From Actinomyces sp. oral taxon 414 (GTDB lineage: Bacteria; Actinomycetota; Actinomycetes; Actinomycetales; Actinomycetaceae): DNA of 64,000 bases. The notes below the pieces were generated by a model. That model did no database searches. It was not told where the DNA came from and worked only from the letters and a program-made list of their open reading frames with translations. Shown piece after piece: positions 39,972 through 48,592 of the stretch; within the stretch, counting starts at the first letter, position 1; each line of letters starts with the position of its first letter. The stretch is from the NCBI RefSeq assembly GCF_001278845.1, contig NZ_CP012590.1, positions 310,001 through 374,000 on the forward strand. Reading direction: 5' to 3'. The translations under genes were made by a program, and so were the position numbers.

Positions 39972-40090
39972 GGCGGTTAAGTGGCGATCTCGCGGGTTAC
40001 CCGGCGATCTCGCGGGTTACCCGGCGATCTCGCGGACCGCGCCGCCGATCCCCGGGCGCCCCACACCACCGCCCGCTGAATAACCTTCCA

Positions 40091-40370
40091 GGAAGGTTAT
40101 TCCGGAGACATCTGAGTGTGTTGTGTGATGCGGATCATTGGGAGGTGGGTGTGTGGGGCCGTGGGCCCGGTCGTGGTGGTCCCGGGCCCTACCGCCCCGG
40201 CCTTTTCACGACGGGGGTTGGTCCATGAGGACGGGGGTTGACCCATGAGCACGGGTGCTAAACCCTCGTTCTCATGGGTCAACCCCCGTTCTCAACGGTC
40301 AACCCCCGTTCTCGCGGGTCGGGCGGCGCTCGGGCGGGGCGTCCGCCCGGTCCGTGACCGCCCGCCCCGC
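40091..40370. mobile_element. Element remnant, copy E, abutting copy D and upstream of lysS
   Basis: Starts with GGAAGGTTATTCCGG one base after copy D ends, so the two ends form a near-perfect palindrome. It has no 116-bp module. It keeps a hairpin of the second type and, to its right, GGGCGGCGCTCGGGCGGGGC and GTCCGCCCGGTCCGTGACCG, which match the flank of copy A's hairpin. The far end is not clear; about 75 bases remain to the lysS start. Confidence 0.55.
40230..40291. repeat. Hairpin with 13-base loop upstream of lysS (copy E)
   Basis: Arms GACGGGGGTTGACCCATGAG... (40230-40253) and CGTTCTCATGGGTCAACCCC... (40267-40291) pair almost fully around GGTGCTAAACCCT. A half-repeat CGGTCAACCCCCGTTCTC follows. 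The geometry equals that of copies A and D, while the arm sequence differs on both sides together, which suggests that pairing is maintained. Confidence 0.65.
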
Positions 40371-40431
40371 CGGCCCCGCCGGCCACGGCAACCATGCCGG
40401 CCCGCGGGGGCGCCGCCGGCGCGCGCCCGGC

Positions 40432-40437
40432 TAGACT
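40432..40437 (+). promoter_or_regulatory. Probable -10 box of leaderless lysS
   Basis: TAGACT ends seven bases before the GTG at 40445 and there is no ribosome-binding site, as expected for a leaderless transcript. No convincing -35 is seen. Confidence 0.45.
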
Positions 40438-40444
40438 CGCGCGC

Positions 40445-42295
40445 GTGAGTGACGCGATCCAGCAGAACGACCCTCCCCAGTCCGACGTTGCCCGACCTGA
40501 CGCCGCGGCCCCGCAGGAGACCGCTCGCCCCGAACACGCCGGGCGAACCGGGCGGGCCGGACAAACCGAGCAGACCGGGCGGACCGAACACGCCGGGCGA
40601 ACCGGGCAGCCCGGGCAGACTGGACAAACCGGGCGAGCCGGACAGTCCGGGCAGTCCGGACAGTCCGGGCAGGCGGGATCGGCCGGACAGGCCGGGCAGG
40701 CCGGGCAGGAGGCGGGCCCCGGCGAGCAGTTCGCCGTCCGCGCCGCCAAGCGCGAGCGCCTGCGCGCCGAGGGCTGGGAGCCCTACCCGGTCCGGCTGCC
40801 GATCACCACCACGATCGCCGCCGTCCGCGAGCGCTACGGGCACCTGCAGGCCGGCCAGGAGACCGACGACGTCGTCGGCGTCGCCGGGCGCGTCGTCTTC
40901 CTGCGCAACACCGGCCGACTGTGCTTCGCCACCCTGGCCGACGGCGCCGGCACCACCCTCCAGGCGATGCTGTCGGCCAAGGCCCTGCCCGGCTCCGGCC
41001 ACACATCCCTGGCGGCCTTCAAGTCCGACGTCGACCTGGGCGACCACGTCTTCGTCCACGGCCGCGTCATCTCCTCGCGCCGCGGGGAGCTGTCGGTCAT
41101 GGCCGAGCCCCTCCTGCGTGAGGGCGCCGGGGCCGCCGACCTGCCCGGGGCGGGGGACGACGACGTCGTCGTGCCCGCCTGGCGCATCGCCTCCAAGGCC
41201 CTGCGCCCGCTGCCCAAGGTGTGGACGAACGAGGCGGGCGAGGAGGTCAGCCTCAGCGAGGACAACCGGGTGCGCCGTCGCGAGCTGGACCTGCTCACCC
41301 GCCCGGCCGCGCGCGACATGGTGCGCACCCGCGCCGCCGTCGTGCGCTCCCTGCGGGACAATTTCCACCGCCGCGACTACCTGGAGCTGGAGACCCCCAT
41401 GCTCCAGGTCATTCACGGCGGGGCGGCCGCGCGCCCGTTCATCACCCACATGAACGCCTTCGACATGGACCTCTACCTGCGCATCGCCACGGAGATCTAC
41501 CTCAAGCGGGCCGTGGTGGGCGGGGTGGACCGTGTCTTCGAGATCAACCGCAACTTCCGCAACGAGGGCGCCGACTCCTCCCACTCCCCGGAGTTCACCG
41601 CCCTGGAGGCCTACGAGGCCTACTCCGACTACGACGGCATGGCCGAGCTGACCCGCGACCTGGTCCAGCGGGCGGCGCGCGACGCCTTCGGCCTGCCCGA
41701 GGGCGGGGAGGTCGTCACCCTGGCCGACGGCACCGAGTACGACCTGTCCGGCCAGTGGGACAAGGTCGACCTGTACACCTCCGTCTCCGAGGCCCTGGGC
41801 GAGGAGATCACCGTGGACACCCCGCGCGAGCGCCTGGCGGCCATCGCCGGGAAGCTGGACCTGGAGGTCGACGACTACGCCGTGGCCGGCAAGATCGTGG
41901 AGGACGTCTTCGAGGAGCTCGTCGGCAACAAGCTGTGGGCGCCCACCTTCGTCTACGACTTCCCCGAGGACACCTCGCCGCTGACCCGCTACCACCGCTC
42001 CAGGCCGGGCCTGACGGAGAAGTGGGACCTGTACATCCGCGGCTTCGAGACGGCCACCGCCTACTCCGAGCTGGCCGACCCGGTGGTCCAGCGCGAGCGC
42101 TTCGAGGCCCAGGCCCTGGCCGCCGCCAAGGGCGACCCCGAGGCCATGGTCCTGGACGAGGACTTCCTGGTGGCCATGGAGCAGGGCTTCCCGCCCTGCG
42201 GCGGCATGGGCATGGGCATCGACCGCCTCCTCATGGCCCTGACCGGCCAGGGCATCCGCGAGACCATCACCTTCCCGCTGGTGCGGCGGGGCTGA
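40445..42295 (+). CDS. lysS: Lysyl-tRNA synthetase (class II) with a collagen-like N-terminal extension
   Basis: Charges tRNA-Lys. The 616-residue protein has an OB-fold anticodon-binding domain ([40 protein letters not shown]) and the class II catalytic core. Motif 1 is near [18 protein letters not shown], motif 2 is [20 protein letters not shown] and motif 3 is [16 protein letters not shown]. The usual length is about 500; the excess is an N-terminal stretch of about 100 residues. It contains about 19 Gly-X-Y-like triplets ([19 protein letters not shown] and so on, two of them with Glu in place of Gly). The GTG at 40445 is preferred to an upstream ATG because of the -10 box just before it. 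HIGH/KMSKS (class I) motifs are absent. Confidence 0.95.
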   Translation: MSDAIQQNDPPQSDVARPDAAAPQETARPEHAGRTGRAGQTEQTGRTEHAGRTGQPGQTGQTGRAGQSGQSGQSGQAGSAGQAGQAGQEAGPGEQFAVRAAKRERLRAEGWEPYPVRLPITTTIAAVRERYGHLQAGQETDDVVGVAGRVVFLRNTGRLCFATLADGAGTTLQAMLSAKALPGSGHTSLAAFKSDVDLGDHVFVHGRVISSRRGELSVMAEPLLREGAGAADLPGAGDDDVVVPAWRIASKALRPLPKVWTNEAGEEVSLSEDNRVRRRELDLLTRPAARDMVRTRAAVVRSLRDNFHRRDYLELETPMLQVIHGGAAARPFITHMNAFDMDLYLRIATEIYLKRAVVGGVDRVFEINRNFRNEGADSSHSPEFTALEAYEAYSDYDGMAELTRDLVQRAARDAFGLPEGGEVVTLADGTEYDLSGQWDKVDLYTSVSEALGEEITVDTPRERLAAIAGKLDLEVDDYAVAGKIVEDVFEELVGNKLWAPTFVYDFPEDTSPLTRYHRSRPGLTEKWDLYIRGFETATAYSELADPVVQRERFEAQALAAAKGDPEAMVLDEDFLVAMEQGFPPCGGMGMGIDRLLMALTGQGIRETITFPLVRRG

Positions 42296-42397
42296 GGGCC
42301 GGGCTCCGCCGGCGCGCGCCTCGCGCGGCGCGGCGCGTTTATACGACGGCGCTCGCGGGCGGGCGGAAACGGCGCGGATACTGGGCAAGGTCCGCTT

Positions 42398-42403
42398 TAT
42401 ACT
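42398..42403 (+). promoter_or_regulatory. -10 box of the AAA ATPase gene
   Basis: TATACT ends six bases before the ATG at 42410, with TTTATA words on both sides and no ribosome-binding site. The gene is probably leaderless. Confidence 0.5.
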
Positions 42404-42409
42404 GTTTAT

Positions 42410-43555
42410 ATGCGCGACGGATCCAACCCCTTCTCCCCGTCCTTCGGGGTCACGCCCAGGGTCCTGGCCGGACGCGACGCGGCCCTGGCGGCCTTCGGGG
42501 ATTCCTTCCGGAGCGGCGCCGGCGCCCCGGCCCGCGCGGTCCTCGTCGTGGGTTCGCGCGGCCTGGGCAAGACGGTCATGCTCAACGAGTTCGAGGACGC
42601 CGCCCTCCGGGCCGGCTGGCTCGCCGTCAGCGAGTCCTCCAGCCCGGGCCTGCTCCAGCGGCTGACCCGCGACCATCTGCCGCGCCTGCTGCGCGAGCAC
42701 GTCCGCCCCCGGACGAGACTGACGGGCCTGAGCGCGACGCTCGGACCCGTGGGCGTCGGGGCCGCATGGGAGCCCGACGCCCCGCCGGAGTCCACGCTGC
42801 GCGCGCAGATCAACGAACTCACCGACGGGCTCGCCGACCGGGGCGGCGGACTGGCCCTGACCGTGGACGAGATCCAGGACGCCGACGTCGCCGAGATGCG
42901 CAAGATCGGCGAGATCCTCCAGTTCTCCCGCCGCGAGGGCAGGGCGCTGGCCTTCGCCGGGGCCGGCCTGAGGACGGGCGTCGACGCGCTGATGCGCAGC
43001 CCGGGCGCCACCTTCCTGCGCCGCGCCATGCGCGTCGACCTGCGCGGACTCACCGAGGCCCAGGCCCGCCGCGCCCTGGCGGGTCCCGCCGAGGAGGCGG
43101 GCCGCCCCTTCGACGCCCGCGCCCTCGCACTCGCTGCGAGTGTGTCGCGCGGCTACCCCTACCTGGTTCAGGCGATCGGCTACTGCGCCTGGAACGCCTC
43201 CTCGGGCGCCGCGGGCATCACCACCGCGCACGTGGACCGGTCCCTCCCGCAGGCGCTGGACATGCACAGGACGAGTGTTCTGGAGCAGGCGTGGCTCGAC
43301 GCCTCGCCGCGCGAGAAGGAGATGCTGGCCGTTATGGCGGCGATCTCGACTGCGGAGCCGGTGAGCGTGGAGGCCGTCCGGCGGGCGTGGGGCAGGACGA
43401 GCGGGTACGTGGGCGTCTACCGGGCCCGACTCCTGGCCGCCGACATTATCACCGCTCCGGCCAGGGGGCGCCTGGCCTTCGTTCTGCCTGAGCTGGGGGA
43501 GTTCGTCCGCGAGCGCGCGCGGGAGGAGTCGATCCTGGCCGCGCCGGACGCCTGA
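42410..43555 (+). CDS. AAA ATPase (ORC/CDC6-like single-protein ATPase)
   Basis: A 381-residue cytoplasmic ATPase. NPFSPSFGVTPRVLAGRDA is the usual beginning of this group, followed by Walker A GSRGLGKT (residues 48-55), Walker B ALTVDEIQD (about residue 146), a sensor near LAFAGAGL and the arginine-rich lid LRRAMRVDLRGLTEAQARRA. The C-terminal part looks like a winged helix (SPREKEMLAVMAAISTAEPV, GVYRARLLAADIITAPARGR). Such proteins are widespread, and partners or targets are usually unknown. It stands alone between lysS and a pseudogene. A 9-bp hairpin (43560-43580) follows. Confidence 0.85.
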   Translation: MRDGSNPFSPSFGVTPRVLAGRDAALAAFGDSFRSGAGAPARAVLVVGSRGLGKTVMLNEFEDAALRAGWLAVSESSSPGLLQRLTRDHLPRLLREHVRPRTRLTGLSATLGPVGVGAAWEPDAPPESTLRAQINELTDGLADRGGGLALTVDEIQDADVAEMRKIGEILQFSRREGRALAFAGAGLRTGVDALMRSPGATFLRRAMRVDLRGLTEAQARRALAGPAEEAGRPFDARALALAASVSRGYPYLVQAIGYCAWNASSGAAGITTAHVDRSLPQALDMHRTSVLEQAWLDASPREKEMLAVMAAISTAEPVSVEAVRRAWGRTSGYVGVYRARLLAADIITAPARGRLAFVLPELGEFVRERAREESILAAPDA

Positions 43556-43559
43556 GCCG

Positions 43560-43580
43560 CCCCGCGCGCGCCGCGCGGGG
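43560..43580 (+). terminator. GC hairpin after the AAA ATPase gene
   Basis: CCCCGCGCG and CGCGCGGGG pair perfectly around CGC, five bases after the stop codon. There is no T-run. Confidence 0.5.
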
Positions 43581-43622
43581 CCGGGCGGGCGGGCCGGGCC
43601 GGCGGGGCCGCTCGCCCCCGGC

Positions 43623-44054
43623 GTGGCCCCCTTCCACGCGGACTTCCTGCTCGACACGGTCCGCGCCGCCCTGTCCCTGGTGGTCCACGACATTCCGGCG
43701 CGCTTCCCGGGACTGTCGATCATTCTGTCCCACGGCGGCGGCTTCCTGCCCTACATCCCGGCGCGGCTGGAGCACACCATGGGGGTGGCGGGCGTCGACG
43801 CCGACCGCCGCGAGCAGCTGCGCTCCTTCTGGTTCGACACCGCGCTCACGCCCTCGCGCTACTCCATGCCGGGCCTGCTGGCCTTCGCCCGGCACGACCG
43901 GATCGTCTACGGCTCGGACTTCCCCTACGTCACCGCGCAGAGGATCGGGGGTTTCGCCGCCGTCCTCGACGACTGGCCGCTGGAGGAGGGCGTGCGCGCG
44001 GCCATTGACCACGCCAACGCCGAGCGGATTATGCCGCGCCTGGCCGCCCCTTAG
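43623..44054 (+). pseudogene. Amidohydrolase (ACMSD-like), C-terminal fragment
   Basis: A 143-residue open frame matches only the second half of metal-dependent amidohydrolases of the Amidohydro_2/ACMSD type. FHADFLLDTVRAALSLVVHD, FPGLSIILSHGGGFLPYIPA (metal-binding His) and HDRIVYGSDFPYVTAQRI (catalytic Asp in GSDFPY) are present. The N-terminal metal-binding HxH strand and about half the barrel are missing. The sequence before the GTG is low-complexity GC repeat with no coding match. It is therefore a truncated gene, unlikely to be active. It ends overlapping the convergent DivIVA-like gene by four bases. Confidence 0.8.
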
Positions 44055-44704
44055 TCGCGGACCTCGTAGGCGGCCAGCGCCTGGGCGACGTCGTCGAGGA
44101 ACTCGTCGACCTCGTCCTGCTCGTAGCCGGAGCGCAAGGCGGTGGCCTGGAACTTGATGTTGATCACGTCGGCGGAGGTCAGCAGCCCGTCCGGGCCGCC
44201 GCGCCGCCAGGTCCCCGCCTCGTGGGCGCGCAGGGTGGCCACGATCCGGGTCATGAAGGCGTCGACGGCCTGGCGATCGTACCCGCCGCGGAATTTGACG
44301 ACGTTGAAGGTGCGGCGCGCGATCTCGTCGGCCGTCATGGTCGCCCCGGCCCCGGCCCCGACGCCGTCGCCGGCCCCCGCCCCGGGAGCCCCCGCGCTCG
44401 CGCCCGCGGCGGCCCGGGTCTCGTAGTGCACGAGCGTGCTGACGACATTGTCGAGGAACTCGTCGACCCGCTCCTCCTCGTAGCCCTCGTCGTGGATGGA
44501 CGGGATGGCCGGGAAGGCGGCGCCGGTCACGTCGCCGGAGTGCAGGACGTAGTCCGGCGCCGCGTCGTCCGCCTCCGTCTCCCATGCGCGCAGGGTCGCC
44601 ACGATCTCCTCCACGTAGGCGTCGACGCTGCTCTTCTCGTAGCCCTCGCGGCTGGTCGTGGTGGGCAGGCGCATCTGCTCGACATGATCGGCGGTCAGTA
44701 GCAT
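44051..44704 (-). CDS. DivIVA-like protein with four DivIVA-motif repeats
   Basis: A 217-residue protein built from four copies of the short N-terminal DivIVA motif, at about residues 3-42, 54-95, 123-162 and 174-214. Each has the form LTADxV...F......GYxxxxVDxFLDxVxxTLxxYE, for example GYEEERVDEFLDNVVSTLVH and SGYEQDEVDEFLDDVAQALA. A Gly/Ala-rich linker separates repeats 2 and 3. Classical DivIVA/Wag31 has one such motif followed by long coiled coils, which are absent here. The start at 44704 follows GAGGACCCC. The protein may bind curved membrane or a polar scaffold; this is inference from the motif. Confidence 0.85.
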   Translation of the reverse strand: MLLTADHVEQMRLPTTTSREGYEKSSVDAYVEEIVATLRAWETEADDAAPDYVLHSGDVTGAAFPAIPSIHDEGYEEERVDEFLDNVVSTLVHYETRAAAGASAGAPGAGAGDGVGAGAGATMTADEIARRTFNVVKFRGGYDRQAVDAFMTRIVATLRAHEAGTWRRGGPDGLLTSADVINIKFQATALRSGYEQDEVDEFLDDVAQALAAYEVRD

Positions 44705-44882
44705 GGTCGGGGTCCTCGGTTCTGTGTGCGGGCGGCGCGCCGCCCCGGGGGGCGGCGGCGCTGACAAGAATAGGTCGGCGCCCCGACCCGCCACCACCGG
44801 CCCCGCGATCCGGACGGCCCCGGACCGCCCAGTGGGAGGACCCCGTCCGGCGGCCCTCCCACCTGCGCACTGCGGCGGCGGA

Positions 44883-44901
44883 GGCCGGGCGGCGCCCGGC
44901 C
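44883..44901 (-). terminator. Hairpin after the lactate dehydrogenase gene
   Basis: GGCCGGGC and GCCCGGCC pair perfectly around GGC, six bases beyond the stop codon (read on the minus strand). The remaining 44705-44882 holds GC-rich sequence and no gene. Confidence 0.45.
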
Positions 44902-44907
44902 CGCCGG

Positions 44908-46176
44908 CTAGCGCTCGAGGGCGTCGGCGGCGGCCCTGACCTGGCCGCGCACCGGCACCAGGCGGGTGAGCTGGGTGACGTGGCGCGGTTCGAGCTCCCC
45001 AATGGCGCTGACCCCCAGGAGCTTCATGGTGCGCTCGATCTCCTCGCGCAGGATCGCGATGGCGCGCTCCACCCCGGCGCGCCCGCCGGCCATGAGGCCG
45101 TAGAGGTAGGCGCGGCCGATGAGGGTGAACTTCGCCCCCAGCGCCATGGAGGCCACGACGTCGGCGCCGTTCATAATGCCGGTGTCGATCATGACGACGG
45201 CGTCGGAGCCGACCTCGCGGACCACCTCGGGCAGGAGCCGGAAGGGCACGGGGGCGCGGTCGAGCTGGCGCCCGCCGTGGTTGGACAGAATGATCCCGTC
45301 CACGCCCAGGTCGAGCAGGCGCTTGGAGTCCGCGACGGTCTGCACGCCCTTGACGACGATCCTGCCCGACCACATGGAGCGGATGACCTTCAGGTCCTCG
45401 TAGCCGATGGTGGGGTCCATGGCGGAGTCCAGCAGTTCGCCCACCGTCCCGCCGGTGGAGCGCAGCGAGGCGAACTCCAGCTTGGGGGTGGTCAGGAAGT
45501 CGAACCACCACCAGGGGCGGGGCAGTGCGTTGAGGACGGTGCCGATCGTGATCTGGGGCGGGATGGAGAAGCCGTTGCGCTTGTCGCGCAGCCGGGCCCC
45601 GGCCACCGGGGTGTCGACGGTGAACATGAGAGTGTCGAAGCCCGCGGCCCCGGCCCGTTCGACCAGCCCGTAGGAGATCTCCCGCTTGCGCATGACGTAG
45701 AGCTGGAACCAGTTGCGCCCCCGCGGGTTGGCGGCGCGCACGTCCTCGATGGAGGCGGTGCCCAGGGTGGACAGGGTGAAGGGGATGCCGGCCTCTCCGG
45801 CCGCCCCGGCCCCGGCGATCTCGCCCTCGGTCTGCATGAGGCGGGTGAAGCCGGTGGGGGCGATGCCCAGGGGCAGGGCGGAGGGCCCGCCCAGGATCTG
45901 GCAGGAGGTATCGACGTCGACGGCGGGGCGCAGGATGTCGGGGTGGAACTCGATGTCGCGGAAGGCCCGGCGGGCCCGGCGCAGGGAGATCTCGCCCTCG
46001 GCGGCGCCGTCGGTGTAGTCGAAAGCGGCCGCGGGGGTGCGGCGCCTGGCGATCCGGCGCAGGTCCCAGATGGTCAGGGCGGAGTTCAGGCGCCGCCGCC
46101 TGGCGTTGAGGTCGGGTCTCTTGAAGTGGAGCAGGTCGAAGATCTCTGCCGGGTTGGGGATCTGGCGCTGGACCAT
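44908..46176 (-). CDS. lldD: FMN-dependent L-lactate dehydrogenase / alpha-hydroxyacid oxidase
   Basis: A 422-residue flavoprotein of the LldD family that oxidises L-lactate (or a related 2-hydroxy acid) to the keto acid. Motifs: [70 protein letters not shown], and the active-site signature [15 protein letters not shown] with catalytic His and substrate Arg. [20 protein letters not shown] is the FMN phosphate site. The residues usual for the family are all present. The gene is alone on the minus strand, with an IdeR/DtxR-like box 115-130 bases upstream. A second lactate system (lutABC) lies at 53-56 kb. Confidence 0.9.
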   Translation of the reverse strand: MVQRQIPNPAEIFDLLHFKRPDLNARRRRLNSALTIWDLRRIARRRTPAAAFDYTDGAAEGEISLRRARRAFRDIEFHPDILRPAVDVDTSCQILGGPSALPLGIAPTGFTRLMQTEGEIAGAGAAGEAGIPFTLSTLGTASIEDVRAANPRGRNWFQLYVMRKREISYGLVERAGAAGFDTLMFTVDTPVAGARLRDKRNGFSIPPQITIGTVLNALPRPWWWFDFLTTPKLEFASLRSTGGTVGELLDSAMDPTIGYEDLKVIRSMWSGRIVVKGVQTVADSKRLLDLGVDGIILSNHGGRQLDRAPVPFRLLPEVVREVGSDAVVMIDTGIMNGADVVASMALGAKFTLIGRAYLYGLMAGGRAGVERAIAILREEIERTMKLLGVSAIGELEPRHVTQLTRLVPVRGQVRAAADALER

Positions 46177-46289
46177 GTGGTGTACCTCGGTGTCCCTCGT
46201 CGTTGCGGATGCGTCGTTGCGGCTGCGGCGGGGCGTTCGCCGGCGGCGGGCCCGCCACGGGCAGCCTAGGGCCGGAGGGCGCGAAATGA

Positions 46290-46308
46290 CAAGGTGCGCC
46301 TAACCTAA
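46290..46308. promoter_or_regulatory. IdeR/DtxR-like iron box upstream of lldD
   Basis: On the minus strand TTAGGTTAGGCGCACCTTG matches the IdeR/DtxR consensus TTAGGTTAGGCTAACCTAA at 15 of 19 positions, with the left half perfect. It lies 114-132 bases before the lldD start and after the end of the ABC permease gene, so it would act on lldD. Confidence 0.6.
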
Positions 46309-46325
46309 TTCTCGCCCTCCGCGGA

Positions 46326-46376
46326 GGCGGACGACGGCGGGGCGGCCCGGCCCGACCGCCCCCGCCGTCGTCCGCC
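46326..46376 (-). terminator. Perfect 17-bp hairpin ending the PadR-ABC operon
   Basis: GGCGGACGACGGCGGGG and CCCCGCCGTCGTCCGCC pair perfectly around a 17-base loop, starting three bases after the permease stop (46379). Confidence 0.75.
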
Positions 46377-46378
46377 CG

Positions 46379-48592
46379 CTACTCGAAGCGCACCGCGGTG
46401 CCCGAGACCATGCGCGTGGCGGCCCTGGCGCTGGCCAGGACGGCCACGCCCACCAGCGCCAGGCACGCCCCGACCACCGCGTAGTACGAACCGGCCGGCC
46501 AGCTGATCGAGCGCGCGGACACGCCCGTGATGAGGACCCAGGCGGTGTAGGCCGCCGCCCCGATGCTCAGCGCCAGCACGGTGGCCGCCGGCAGGAGGGT
46601 CTCGTAGGCCACGACCCGTCGCAGCGCGGCGTGAGGCATCCCCGTCAGGCGCAGCAGACCGAGCACCCGCCGGCGCGCCAGCAGGGAGGAGACGGTGGAC
46701 ACCGCCAGGGACGCGGTGGACACGCCCGCCGCAATGAGGATGCCGATGTAGCCCAGCGCCGCGAACTGGTTCTCCGTGGCGGAGGCCTGGACGGCCCGGA
46801 TGTCGTAGCGCGAGACCGGGTAGGAGACCAGGTCCGCCCCGACGGCGCTCACCATCGCGGTGCGGGCCCGCTCCACCGCCCCCGGGCCGCCGTCGGTGGC
46901 CACGAGCAGCACCGGCGCGCTGGCGGCCGACGGGCTCCCGGACGACGGCCCGTCCGTCTGCGGGGCCTGGGCCGGCGCCGGGTCGGCTCTCTCCCCGAGC
47001 ACCCAGCCCCAGTCCACGCTCACCCAGCCGGTCGGCGAGTCCGCCCCCGCCTCGCCCAGGGCGCGCACGTCCTCAACCGGCAGGACCAGGCGCAGGCCCC
47101 GGCCCTTCTGCCCCTGCTGCGGCGCCTGCGGGTAGCCGAGCGAGGCGGTGGTGACCCCCGGCACGGCCCGCAGCCGCCCGAGGACGGAGTCCAGGGCCGC
47201 GGGGTCGGCGGTGGCGGGAGTGGTGAACAGGGCCTGGGGGCTCAGGCGCCCGGGCCCGGTCCTCACCCCCGGCACGCCGGCGGCGGCCGTGATGGCCACG
47301 GCGAACAGGGTGACGGCGTACAGGGCGACGACCATGCCGCCCACCGCCCGGAAGGCCGCGCGCGGGTGCTGGACCAGGCGGCCCAGGCCCATGACCTGCG
47401 CGGCGGTGCGGGCCCGGCGCCGCGCCGCCCGCGCCGCCCAGCAGGTCAGCAGCGGCCCCGCCCACAGCAGCCCCAGCATGGTCGACAGGAAGGACCCGAT
47501 GAGCAGGGTCACCAGCGCCGTCGTGCTCAGCCTCCCGCCGGCCAGGCGCACCGCGGTCAGTCCGGCCAGGCCCAGCAGCAGCGGCAGGAGGCGGACGGGG
47601 CGGGGCGCGCGCTCGCGGCGCTCGCGGCTGGCACCCAACGGGCCGATGCTGGCCCGCCGGGTCCGCCACCAGGACACGGCCGTCGCCCCGCCCACCACGC
47701 CGACGGTGGTGAGGATCATGACCAGGGGCGAGGTGAGCAGGTCGCGGGCGAAGAAGCGCGAGGAGCCGATCGTCAGCCGGGCGGCGGCGGGGATGAGGGC
47801 CAGGTAGAGGACGATGCCCGCCACGGCGCCCAGGGCGCTGGTCGCCGCCGTCTCCGCCGCGGCGAGGCGGGCCACGCGCCCCGGCGTCGCCCCGATGAGC
47901 CGCAGGGTCGCGAAGCGCTCGGCGCGCTGGGCGGCCCCCAGATCGGTGACGATGGCGATGAGCAGCAGGACGGGGGCGAGGATGGCCAGGGCGCCGACCG
48001 CGGCGACGATCCGGTAGGCCTGCGCGGCGTAGTCGTGGCCGACGAACCCGGTGACGACCTGCGGCTGCTCCGAGCCCTGCCAGGCGGCCAGGCGCGGGGC
48101 CTCCATCCCCACGACCAGGACAAGGGAGTCGGGGCCCTCCACGGCGTCCTCGGACAGGACGCCCACCTGCCGGCCGTAGCGCTCGGCGAGCTGGTCGGCG
48201 GGCATGGAGGCGATGAGATCGGCCATGGCCGGCGAGGCCAGGTACTGGCCCGGACGGGGCACGACGTCGGAGCCGGGGATCCGCACGCGCGTGTCCTCGG
48301 TGGTGGCCACCAGCAGGACGGTCACGGTCCGGTTCCCGACGTGGTCGAGGGTGGAGGCGGCCCCCGCCGTGTGCGCGGTGAGCTCGGTGTCGGGCATCAG
48401 GGCGGTGGGCGAGGCCGTGATCGGCGTGTGCCAGCTCGAGCGCCGGCTGCGCTCCCCGAAGGCCTGGTAGGCGGCGGTGAGCAGGAGGAAGACGGCGACC
48501 CCGACCATGACGCCGGCGACGATCCCCAGCAGGCGGCGCCGGGCGGAGCGGTCGCCGGCGACGATCAGGCGCGCCAGTGCGAAGTCCCTCAT
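46379..48592 (-). CDS. FtsX-type ABC permease of the PadR operon
   Basis: A 737-residue permease. N-terminal FALARLIVAGDRSARRRLLGI leads into the first helix; an extracellular domain follows, then the FtsX core with QRAERFATLRLIGATPGRVA and several helices, a second extracellular region, and the last FtsX repeat with LLARRRVLGLLRLTGMPHAA. Its start overlaps the ATPase gene (ATGA). The operon order padR, ATPase, permease is typical of drug- or peptide-responsive exporters in actinobacteria. Substrate unknown. Confidence 0.9.
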   Translation of the reverse strand: MRDFALARLIVAGDRSARRRLLGIVAGVMVGVAVFLLLTAAYQAFGERSRRSSWHTPITASPTALMPDTELTAHTAGAASTLDHVGNRTVTVLLVATTEDTRVRIPGSDVVPRPGQYLASPAMADLIASMPADQLAERYGRQVGVLSEDAVEGPDSLVLVVGMEAPRLAAWQGSEQPQVVTGFVGHDYAAQAYRIVAAVGALAILAPVLLLIAIVTDLGAAQRAERFATLRLIGATPGRVARLAAAETAATSALGAVAGIVLYLALIPAAARLTIGSSRFFARDLLTSPLVMILTTVGVVGGATAVSWWRTRRASIGPLGASRERRERAPRPVRLLPLLLGLAGLTAVRLAGGRLSTTALVTLLIGSFLSTMLGLLWAGPLLTCWAARAARRRARTAAQVMGLGRLVQHPRAAFRAVGGMVVALYAVTLFAVAITAAAGVPGVRTGPGRLSPQALFTTPATADPAALDSVLGRLRAVPGVTTASLGYPQAPQQGQKGRGLRLVLPVEDVRALGEAGADSPTGWVSVDWGWVLGERADPAPAQAPQTDGPSSGSPSAASAPVLLVATDGGPGAVERARTAMVSAVGADLVSYPVSRYDIRAVQASATENQFAALGYIGILIAAGVSTASLAVSTVSSLLARRRVLGLLRLTGMPHAALRRVVAYETLLPAATVLALSIGAAAYTAWVLITGVSARSISWPAGSYYAVVGACLALVGVAVLASARAATRMVSGTAVRFE

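Larger units (their letters stand above)
39539..40089 (+). mobile_element. Non-coding mobile element, copy D (most complete)
   Basis: A 551-bp element bounded by GGAAGGTTATTACGG and CCGCTGAATAACCTTCC, inverted at the ends. From left to right it has a leader of about 55 bases, the 116-bp inverted-repeat module, about 175 GC-rich bases, a hairpin with a 13-base loop, three further GGGTT(A)(C)CCGGCGATCTCG-like repeats, and CCCCGGGCGCCCCACACCACC before the end. It aligns with copy A over more than 450 bases. There is no plausible coding frame. Its ends share 12 or more bases with the IS5-family remnant at 5.9-6.3 kb. Confidence 0.8.

Noticed and set aside
40292..43723. 1143-residue open frame on the minus strand
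   Set aside because: It runs antisense to lysS and the AAA ATPase gene, has shadow-type composition, and its collagen-like end is the complement of the lysS repeat.
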